A DNA stretch of 64,000 bases. It comes from Aplectana chamaeleonis (lineage: Eukaryota; Nematoda; Chromadorea; Rhabditida; Cosmocercidae). Below the pieces are notes generated by a model. That model ran no database searches. It worked only from the letters and a program-made list of their open reading frames with translations, and was not told the origin of the DNA. Within the stretch, counting starts at the first letter, position 1, and each line of letters begins with the position of its first letter. A program made the translations under genes and the position numbers. The stretch is taken from the NCBI GenBank assembly GCA_029168955.1, contig JAPDOI010000020.1, positions 3,154,001-3,218,000 on the forward strand. Direction: 5' to 3'. This document shows, piece by piece, positions 55,178 to 64,000 of the stretch.

Positions 55178-55620
55178 TAGAGGCAGTGTCCATGATGAAT
55201 TTTGCCCACGATTTTTGGCCGGTAATCGAAAGCGCAGGGTCTCATTGGAGCACCGGAGTCGAAAGAACGAACAAAACGAGCCCGAAAGAGCTCCATACGG
55301 CTCCGAAGTCCGCTCGAGCTAGTCCTGCCGCTCGCTTTCGAGTTTTCCGAGGAACAGTTTGGTCCGTATCTACATTAGCATTGGAGCGCGAGCGCGGCTG
55401 AGTTTTAGCATTGGGGCGCATTTGCACTCGCTGTCTACTTCAGGCCCATGCCCGCGCACTTTATCCACCATTGAAATGTGGCTTTCAGGAAAAAGATCTA
55501 ATTTTGGATGTTTCGCAGCGTTTTTCATGATTCTTTTTTCACTTATGAAACAGTCAGACTCTAAACCTTCGTTTTCTGGTAAAAACTCCAAAACGATTTT
55601 AATCGTGGACACTGCCTTCA
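55178..55620. mobile_element. TTAA-AGGCAGTG MITE relative (subfamily of 29801)
   Basis: GAGGCAGTGTCCATGATGAA at the left and TTAATCGTGGACACTGCCTT at the right. The left interior (GAGCCCGAAAGAGCTCC, GGCTCCGAAGTCCGCTCG) matches 29801-30146. Confidence 0.78.
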
Positions 55621-56420
55621 AGGTTTACTGTAGGTTACGGTAGGTAACATGCGATTCAGGAGGCAAAATCTACCTTGATAATTCAGAAATCGACAAATGG
55701 ACATCAAATTCGTATTCAGCATCCCAGATAACCCCCACAGAGAAACTTTAAGACAAATCTGAAGCTTTGACCAAACTATCGTGTACGCACCGTAATCTAC
55801 CGTAAGCTGTCAAAAATCGATAAACTGACACCAGATTCGTGTTGAGCACTCCAAATGACCCCCAGAAGAACGATTTGAGCCACATCTATCGCCACATTCC
55901 AGAAATCGTCGAAAGTCTATTCTGCCGGTGAGAAGCTTTGAGCAAATTCAGTCTAAAACTTTGGAGAAACGACAAATAAACCTCGGGACGGGTGCTCTCT
56001 ACACACCGAGGGAGGAGTTCTTCCGCCTTTTACGGCTCTAATTCCACTCGGGACCACTTAGCTCGCGTTGAGTGGCGTGACGCCTCAAACTGCAAAAACG
56101 GGGCAACTCCTCCCTCGGAGTGTAGAGACCCTGCCCCCCTCAGATTCGTGATCAGCACCCCAAATAACCCTCTGCGAGAATTCTGAGTCAAATCTGGAAT
56201 ATTTGTCTTCAACGCTTTCTGTACTTCGTAATTGATACAACTGAACGCTGAACCGAAAATCCATACAATTCGAAAACGCTATCAGTCTGCACATAGTTCG
56301 GAAAATGTGCTCCCACCCAAACTTTGCATTGGGCGGTTGTTTTGGGCTATAAACACGATTATGAGGTTCGTGTCCGGATTTTCGTAAATTTGATGCGCTT
56401 TTTGGAGGGTACAATAGGTA
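55621..56420. repeat. CCAAATAACCCC repeat with a nested hairpin MITE
   Basis: Third locus of the family at 28070. It is interrupted at 55988-56140 by a hairpin with inverted GTGCTCTCTACAC.CCGAGGGAGG ends (GGGAGGAGTT on one side, AACTCCTCCCTCGG on the other). Confidence 0.68.
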
Positions 56421-57087
56421 CGAAAATAAGAGAAAAACTCCTGTAACTTTTTCCAGAGTGATTCTAGGCAGCTGCGCAAAGCATATTCGAACTTAGAATC
56501 CTCCAAAGTTTATAGCTGGGACCAGGCCACTGGTACATCTACACTCAAACACGCTATGCTGTACTCAAATAGAAATAATAACTGAGAAATCTGATATTTT
56601 ATCTATCCAAAATTTGAATGGCACCTACTCGTAATGTGAATCTTGAAGCGAGACAATATCACAACATTGGGATTAGATTAGTATCTTAAGTAAAGTGAGT
56701 CAACAAAGTAAAATAAGTCACTGTGAAGAAGCGGGATGATTGTAATGAGGACACAATACATGGCAATGGCTAAACGTGCTAAAGTTGTCTGGAGACCTGA
56801 GTTAAGTATGAACCGAGCTTCACTTCATAGAGAATCGTCAGACTGACATGATAAGCAGATTAGTAAGCATTGGAAACATATATAATGATGAGTGAACAAT
56901 CGCAAACAGTGTTAAGCTGAGCCTATGAAGCTACGCAGCGCCTTGCTCTCTTCATCGAAACGCAACATTGCGTCAGGCTCCGATAGAGGTATAAACCCGA
57001 CCTTGAGCAGTGACCCTGCATCTCAGACAGGGAGGCTTTCTTTGGCCAGAAGTTACACAAGAAGCAAATTCATAACTTCCATGATCT
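56421..57087. other. Intergenic between convergent genes
   Basis: Downstream of the SH3 gene's stop. No gene or clear repeat. An AATAAA-like signal for the SH3 gene could not be placed with confidence. Confidence 0.4.
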
Positions 57088-60000
57088 CTAGTCCTCCTTA
57101 ACGATCGCCTTTGGGAACAGTCCGGGCGGTAGCGTCTTGAATCCTTCCACTTTCCCTCGGTACCAGTAACTATCCACCTGAAATCGAACACTTTATATGT
57201 ACGATCGGTATGGATCCTAGTGATACTTGGCGTTCCCCTTTGAATGCTGGCGCAAACTCGGTGCACCTAGGTTACAGCATATGGCACCGAGTTTGCGCCA
57301 ACCTCCAATAGGGAACGCGAAGTATCGGTAGGATCCATGCCGACTGTATAGGCAATGGTGCTGTGCCGGAAAGCTCGCAGTACGAAAAAAGTCAAAATTT
57401 AGGGTCTTTGTTAGACTCCTGCGGCGCGATGGTAGACTGCATCAACATTGCCGCGGCGTTTTGCCTACAACGTCACACTAAAGACAAACACAGGAGGGTT
57501 AAGCGTCGCGTCAGAAGGAAAACTCACATCTTCGATGATGACAATCCGATCTCCTTTGGAGAAGTACAACAGTTTTGGATCGTCAGTGCAGTGGTCCGCA
57601 ATCGCGGTGGCAACCTTAAATAGCCTACATGAAGTCAACATAGGAGAAGGAGAGGATAGAAAGCGGCAATGATTTGATGAATCTACCACGACATCGCGTG
57701 CCCATCTATTGTGGCACCGTCGATGACTGCCATGTCACGGTAGGTCCTCTAAATCGGTACCGGAAAAACCTACCCGTCCGGAGCCGCCAAGTGCCGAAAT
57801 GGATGCGATTCCTCTCTTTTTCACCTGTGTGCCAAAGGGAGCCAAGAAGGACAGTGGAGCAAGACCTTCTTGGCCATTCACCCGTCCACGTATCCACTCC
57901 TGATCCAATCGGGCGATCACCTCAACTGTGTCACCTAGAACATTTACTCCATGGTTGATCTGTGTTCCTAGAAGACCTAATCGGTAAATCGTATACCTGC
58001 TTTGAACTCCAAGTCTCCCTGCACTCCAGAAGAATAGTCATACGCCGCGGTCATTTTCTCAAGTGGAGCGGCCGGAGCTGCTGGTTGAGTCATCGGCAGG
58101 CTGTCAATTCCGGGACAGGACACAAAGTTAGCCGGGAAAATTCCCTCTCTACCATAGAGGGATCCTCGCAACCAGTCCTGACCGACTCGCTCTGTGACCG
58201 TGATCTGGTCCTGCGCTCGGAACTGAAAAGAAATGATTCTTCCCGGACCTGCCCAAAGGACCTACCACCGCCAACTTTGTGGTGGTTGCGGTAAACCACT
58301 ACCGAAGAATCAACTACATACCGTGAGATCACCCGGCGTGTTCGAATCGTAGTCGTATATGGCTGTAGCTATGACACCTGTAGAGGAGAACCCAGATGCA
58401 GAAGACGATGTTAAAGGGACTCGGGTATCCAAAAATGACAGCGGAATGATTCCGAAAGCACCCGTACGATTGTTCATCCCTGAAAAGCATGCGGCTCGTG
58501 CAGGCGCATAGGAGTAGGGTGGAATCTGAGACGAGTTGCTGTGGCCATTCCCTTCGGGACCCTTTCGCATCTACACACTTCAATCGCGATGACGTTAACT
58601 GATTAGCCAGAAAACGAATGCGCGAGCGGGTTACTAAGGGATCGTTTATACTCCCGCCGCCGAGCGGCGCGGCACAGTGCATTTCTGTACTATTGATCAC
58701 GCGGCGCGGCACGATCGATATTGTAGGATTGCACTTCGCCGCGCCGCTCGGCGGCAGAAGTATAAACGACGCCTAATGGAGTAGCTCCGTCTACTCGTCC
58801 CAGACATCACCTTTTCCGTGTGCTCCAGCCTGGATCCAAACATACACTCACCATAAATCCACTGATCATCGACATGTCGCTTCAGAATCACAGTATCACC
58901 AGCCGCACATGACAACTCGTCCTGCTGGGAGCCATTGAAGGAGTATTTGACAATCGCATGAGGTTGTGTTGGGGAAACAGCTGAAAAAAAAAGTTTCTAA
59001 CCACTCAGGAACTTTACTACTTGGAGAGATGCGCAATTTCCATCTAGAACTCTCGGATAGTTTGAAGACAGGCGTGGCATATGCCATACCTTTAAGAAAG
59101 CTGAGGTTTTCCTTTAAAACTGGAAATAACGCTTGGCTCGGGAATTCTGTCCCCAGATGTGACAGTTGTCCTTTTCCACTGCACGTTAGAGGAATGATCT
59201 TCACCTAGTGTATACTACACGCGACGCGCGACAGGGACAGTGCGCATATGTTCCTTTAGCACAAACAATAAATACTCTGGCTATGGATCACATGACAGTG
59301 GTCTCACCTTACGGAAGCCACGCCACTTCGGAGGAACCTCAAAAAAGTGCCGTGCAAGAAGTGAAGAAGCAAAAACGTGAATATTTCGAACTAAAAAAAT
59401 TGAAGCAAGTACCAGGAGTAGACGCTGGCGACGAGGACTTTGGTGGCGGAGGACGAGGTGGCCTTGCAGAATCTGACAGTACAGGCGATAGTCAGGGTTA
59501 GATGCAGGTTATGATTGTCACCTTTTTAGACTGTTGTCGCCAAAAAAGGTGCCACACGGGAAAGTTAAGGGCGCATATCCTTACTTTTGATCTCCTTTAC
59601 TCAACAGCCAAAGCTGCCTCAGGGAACTGGGGAAAATGGAAAATAACGATATGCACCCAGAAAATCTACATGCAAAAATAGAAGCTTCAAACAGCAAAAC
59701 TGAGTGTGCAAAAAACCAAAGCCAACTAAAAATACAAAAGGCAAAAAAATTTGAAAAAAAATTAACCTTGGGCTACTTCCTTGTGAACCGGTGGCGGAGC
59801 ATGAGCAGGAGGAGGTTTCCTTCTACCTGAACTCTATCACATCACAATACATGCATCCACACTTGACATCACAATATTTAGATTACACGACAAGACGCCA
59901 GGCGGCCTTAACTGGACTGGTTTGAGTCAAGGCACCTGTATGCTACAACCGCCATAGTTCAAGGTATGCACGCTACAAAAACTCAAAAGACGATTTTTAG

Positions 60001-60829
60001 TCCCTGAATGAAGAAACTGCCAGCGGCCGCGTTGCGGTAGCTGTTCTCCGCAGCTCTTCCATTACCCACGGGTATCAAGTTCCCCGGAACAAAATTGTCC
60101 CCTTCTTGAAATTTTGGTTCAACGTAAAACGCTAACCTTGAGAGTTCAGCTGCAGTTCCTGCAGCTCATTAACCAGCGAGGGGTAGGCGATACCATTAGG
60201 CGGGGCGGATGATGTGGTGCTGGTGGTTTGATGATACGAGTAGCTCGTCGACGGAGCGGCAGGTAGTGGTTTAGAATAGTCCGAATAGGAAGCACTATTC
60301 GAAGACGTCGGGGTAGAATACGTCATTGAATGCCCAGAAGAGGCTCCACGATGAGGTGGTGGAGGCGGCGGCGAGGGCGCATCGTCAAACTTCGGCTTGG
60401 CAGAAGACGGGCTTGGCCTGGAAAGGTAAGGATCTGGTTGATTTGCTTTCATGGCATTGTTGGTTCTCTGAACCCGCGTTCAATCCCTAAACATACTTTG
60501 AGTCTCCGGCACTGCCCTTGGCGCCGTACTGCTTCTCCAGTGCGGCGATCAGCTGATTTCTGGTCTCCGGATTGGTGGCAGCCGACTTCGCTACGCTGCG
60601 GACGAACGGATTCTTGGCTGCGGCCACAGCCGCCTGACGGACCTCAGGCTTCTTGGCCGCTTCAAAGAATGCCTTCGCGGCAGACACCGAGAATGCCGTG
60701 TCTGAAATGTGGAGGTAAGGAAGAAAATTTCGGGGAAAAATACCAAAATCAGTGAATAAATTGAAATTATGTTTTCTTACCTCGGTAATATTTACAAATA
60801 ATATGAAAACATGAAGGAGCACTATTCAT
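57088..60829 (-). CDS. Adaptor protein with four SH3 domains
   Basis: Eleven minus-strand exons, all phase-compatible, give 484 codons plus stop: 60829-60781, 60701-60497, 60417-60137, 59826-59767, 59472-59413, 58980-58852, 58479-58322, 58222-57997, 57934-57825, 57614-57528 and 57177-57088. The N-terminus has an Ala-rich helix ([20 protein letters not shown]), then a Ser/Pro/Tyr-rich linker with [17 protein letters not shown] and PPRPPPP, which are likely SH3 or profilin ligands. Four SH3 domains follow: [16 protein letters not shown] to [22 protein letters not shown] to [27 protein letters not shown] to GLAPLSFLA; and [16 protein letters not shown] to [11 protein letters not shown]. This resembles SH3D19-type scaffolds of the cortical actin and endocytic machinery, but I do not assign an orthologue. 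The first exon (17 codons) is the least certain. Confidence 0.88.
57200..57348. mobile_element. Hairpin MITE, GCGCAAACTCGGTGC family, copy 5
   Basis: TACGATCGGTATGGATCC at the left and GGATCCATGCCGACTGTA at the right, inner GGCGCAAACTCGGTGC/GCACCGAGTTTGCGCC perfect. Inside the last intron of the SH3 gene, 22 bp from the final exon. Confidence 0.9.
58638..58774. mobile_element. GC-rich hairpin MITE (GCCGCCGAGCGGCGCGGC family)
   Basis: The left ATCGTTTATACTCCCGCCGC and right GGCGGCAGAAGTATAAACGA are inverted, with the strong GAGCGGCGCGGC block inside. TAA on both sides suggests a 3-bp target duplication. Located in the intron between the exons that split the first SH3 domain. Confidence 0.82.
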
Positions 60830-60929
60830 TAATGCATTTAATGAAGATAAATCTGCGTAAATCGTCAATGTCCGCGTTATTACAAGAAAATCTTACACGC
60901 GGCCCTCGATGCGGTGTCGTAGTAGTTCT

Positions 60930-61320
60930 TTAGGTGTTATTTATAAACTCGCCGCCGAGCGGCGCGGCACGGTTCATTCCTGAAAGGGGTCGTTTATACC
61001 TCCGCCGCCGGGGGCGGCGCGACGAAATGCAATCCTACAATATCGATTGCACCACGCCATGTCATCAATCAATGTTAGGCGTCGTTTGTACTTCCGCCGC
61101 CGAGCGACGCAGCGAAGCGCAATCCTGTAATATCGATCGCGCCGCACCGCGTGATCAAAATTAAGGGTCGCTTCTACTTCCGCCGTCGAGCGGCTCGTCA
61201 AAGTGCAATTCTATGATATTGATCACAAGGCGCGGCACGATCAATATTATAGATTTTCACAACGCCGCGCCGCTCGTCGGTGGAAGTGTAAACGACCCCT
61301 CATATTGATGACTCGGCGCG
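60930..61320. repeat. Cluster of GC-rich hairpin MITEs
   Basis: At least four ends of the 58638 family (CGTTTATA/CGTTTGTA/CGCTTCTA followed by CTTCCGCCG.CGAGCGGC) lie head to tail, with CAATCCTRYAATATCGAT between them. This looks like repeated insertion into or duplication of the same element. Confidence 0.72.
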
Positions 61321-61501
61321 GAGCAATCAATAGAATAGGATTGCACTTCACCGCGATGCTCGGGGGAGCAAGAATGGACGTTTTCTTAAGGGGAGCTAAC
61401 GCACCAAAGTGTCGATGATATCATGCTGCTACTTTTTTACAATTTAAGTGCTTCAACGCTGCGCAAGGCGTCAGCGACGCCAACGTCGCAGCACGCTCTT
61501 C

Positions 61502-61977
61502 GAAGGCAGTGTTCATGATAACCATTGTTCTCAGGTTCCCCATCAAAAACAATTCGTTGACAGCCATGTGTAACTAAAATCACGAAGAAACAGCGGAAAA
61601 CGCACAAAATCGTCTTAGTTCAGTGGAATAATTTTCTAGCCTGGACTAGTTGTCCGCTAGAATGAACGAGTTCTCTGTGGTTGTGGACGATGGGGTCAAT
61701 CGAGAATGGAAGAATCTGTTTTGCAAAACAGTATTAGTTAGGATGCAGAGGAAAGAACGGAGCGATAGATAGAGGAATTTCGATGAACGGGTTCACAGAG
61801 GATTTCATTGTCACAACAAACAGTTCCTGTGAGGCTGAAGAATCGGGTTGAGGGTAAAGGCTTCCGAATACTTCTTTAACGTTTTCCCAATTTCTTCGTC
61901 ATTTGAGCTCTATGCGGGGAATAATTGATAGTTTAAGCTAATAATCTCAGAATTCAAGATTATCGAGAACACCGCCT
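61502..61977. mobile_element. TTAA-AGGCAGTG MITE, copy 3
   Basis: GAAGGCAGTGTTCATGATAA and TTATCGAGAACACCGCCT ends, interior homologous to the copies at 3082 and 49026. Confidence 0.8.
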
Positions 61978-62095
61978 ACCAGCATTGTCGTCTCTCCTAA
62001 TCTAGATAGCCAATTTACCGACCCTTAGGGATGGAACGCTTGGCTGACCTTGGGCCATGATTGATCGCTCGACAGTGTGCTTGACAGTGGCGCCT

Positions 62096-62799
62096 CCTCA
62101 GAAAAATGAAAACAAGTTACTTGTAACATAAAAGGCCGAAAACAAGTTACTTGTAACATATCTGAGCCGATGTAAGTTACTTGCGACTTATCTCAGGTCA
62201 TTTAAGTTACATGTAACATAACGGCGGGATACTGCGTGGGGTGCGCCTCCGATATGTTACATGTAACTTAAATGACTTGAGATAAGACGCAAGTGACTTA
62301 CATCAGCTTAGATATGTTACAAGTAACTTGTTTTCGATTTCTGAGAAGACACTGCGTGAAGTGCGCCTCGATATGTCACATGTAACTTAAATGGCACAAT
62401 ATAAGTCGCAACTTAAATCGGCCTAGAAGATATTTACCAGGGGGATGCACGACGCACTCGCGGGGTCAAGCTTAAGACTGGCGTTCCTGTTGGTTCAATT
62501 ACCCAAGTTTGAGGTACTTGACCCGCCACCAGCAGGTAAGGCCGTGCACAGCATTTCGTTGCGTAGTGTGTGGTCTGGGACGCGCCCTCTGTGACGCGTG
62601 TCGTCTGCGTCACTTGATGGCCACCCATAGTGAAAATTCGAATGTAAGTTACATGTAATATAAGTGTAACTTACATGTAATATGAATTTAAGTTACATGT
62701 AATATAAATGTATGCTACATGTAATATAATGTAAGTTACTTGAGACGTTCAAGTAAGTTACACTTATATCACAAGTAACTTGTTTTGATTTTTCTGAGT
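62096..62799. mobile_element. Palindromic AAGTTAC-rich element
   Basis: The left end CTCAGAAAAATGAAAACAAG and the right end (complement CTCAGAAAAATCAAAACAAG) are inverted over about 35 bp. Within it, 62139-62220 and 62251-62331 form another almost perfect palindrome built of ACAAGTTACTTGTAACATA and related words. 62640-62760 carries further AAGTTACATGTAATATAA units. 62490-62630 resembles the left flank of the 31.5-kb minisatellite. Confidence 0.82.
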
Positions 62800-64000
62800 C
62801 TTGCCGCTGCTCCACACGCACCAGCTAGTTTCAAATAAAAAAGAAAATCGATAAAAGGTGTTCGTACAATCTCAAATACGCCTACAACATTGTGAATGAC
62901 ATTCTCATCGTTGACATCAGCATTTGGACAGTTTTTTATTACATTCCTCTTCATAAATGAAATTTCGCACCTCAAACTTGATAGCAAGAAGCAGAATTTT
63001 TTTCTCCAAATCATGAAAATTTTCAAACACGAAATGTGCGTTTCAACAGGTACTGATATAGCACTTCATGTTCAGAGACCATTCTAACTAACGCGAGGAT
63101 CTACACTCAGAAAGGTAGCAAAAACAATATTTGAAGAATTAGAATAGTCAATTTTTGTAACTTTCTTAAAAGAAGTTTCGATTAGGTTCGTTTTTGTAGA
63201 GTCGCTCCACGTAAAACCGGCTGCAGTGAGTGCCCTTCTTCTGTTCGCACGTCGCCCTCTCACTCCCATGAGGACCGGTTCTCACTTGACCTCAAAAAAA
63301 GCTGCGCGATTTCAAATTTTTCGATAGTTCACCACCGAGAAAAATTCGTAAAATACCTCCAAACTCTTGTTTTCTGTTTCAGTGAGGTAAAAACTGACCT
63401 AAAGGAGAGAAGAATTCGAATGGGGTTGTTCAACACGCAGCTTTGTGAATCAAGCAAGCTCTTACTAAAATCTCAAATTTTGAAAATTTTACGTTGAAAT
63501 CTTAATTATCGAATTTTCAACCCTCTGATTTTGAGTTAGTCTAATACGGTCCTGGATTGAATTTCCATAAAACCAAAGGTTCAAGAGAAGAACTTTCTTT
63601 TCGGACAGGCAAACTCCATAATTAAATTGAAATTAGTCGAGCCTTTTATCATTATTCACCTAAGAAAACTTTACAAAGTCGAAACACAGCTAGGAAGTAC
63701 AGAAAAGACTATTTATTTTAAATTGAAAAATAGCAAGAACCTGTTAGAAAAAGGTTATCGTTTTTTGAAGAAGTGGTTTATTTCAAATCAGAAAAATCTC
63801 AAAAAAGTCACCGAAAAACATTCTAATTTCGAGTCCGGCTGACAATTACACACTAAACCCTAATTTTGGTAGGAATAAAAAAAACTAAAAAGAAGACGAT
63901 CCTGACGATCATCTCAAATGACATATCAAATTTCAGTTGAGAGGGTACATTGACAAAAAATAGATGAGAAGAAATCAATGTTGGTCCACAAACCAGGAAA
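62800..64000. other. AT-rich end of window, no supported gene
   Basis: A minus-strand open stretch at 63026-62800 (NVIKNCPNADVNDENVIHNV, FIDFLFYLKL) could be an exon, but no partner exon or family is recognised. The rest has only short frames. Confidence 0.35.

Overview
The window looks like part of a nematode nuclear genome, probably a rhabditid. Host genes are split into small exons (about 60-380 bp) with GT/AG introns, often with TTTCAG-like acceptors. One gene has the exact domain order of animal TUT1/U6 TUTase (USIP-1 in Caenorhabditis). The rest is dense with mariner, hAT-like, CR1/jockey and RTE remnants and with palindromic miniature elements. I cannot name the species. No prokaryotic operon, CRISPR array, intact rRNA or convincing intact tRNA gene was seen.

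Layout. 1-2405: a (TTATG)n satellite. 2406-10270: intergenic DNA with several foldback elements, a rearranged mariner and a truncated CR1-like LINE. 10274-10685: the last two exons of an unrecognised minus-strand gene. 11225-18365: a roughly 1 kb palindrome, a palindromic mariner relic, a hAT-type MITE with perfect 8-bp target duplications, and a CR1/jockey-like LINE split by a Tc1-type foldback element. 18462-29664: a minus-strand zinc-finger/charged-coil gene whose introns carry foldback elements and two tandem, decayed, intronless kinesin-14 copies. 29800-38030: mostly repeats, including a 24-bp minisatellite inside inverted repeats and a possible 3.2 kb TIR element. 38064-38532: 3' exons of a small minus-strand gene. 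38930-53842: the plus-strand TUT1/USIP-1 homologue, for which I can build a model of 16 exons and 670 codons that closes in frame. Its introns hold about 9 kb of repeats. 53900-57090: RTE fragment and repeats. 57088-60829: a minus-strand gene with four SH3 domains, modelled as 11 exons and 484 codons, all phases consistent. 60930-64000: GC-rich hairpin clusters, a further MITE and a palindromic element.

How the parts relate. The clear host genes (terminal uridylyl/adenylyl transferase, SH3 adaptor, zinc-finger protein) have no obvious shared pathway. The TUT1 homologue and the small minus-strand gene may be divergently arranged around a roughly 400 bp interval with an internal duplication. 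The TUT1 and SH3 genes converge tail to tail. The strongest theme is architectural. Nearly every non-autonomous element here is an extended inverted repeat. Several families share a TTAA-AGGCA terminus. Two independent mariner remnants have become palindromes in which both ends are the 3' half of the transposase gene.
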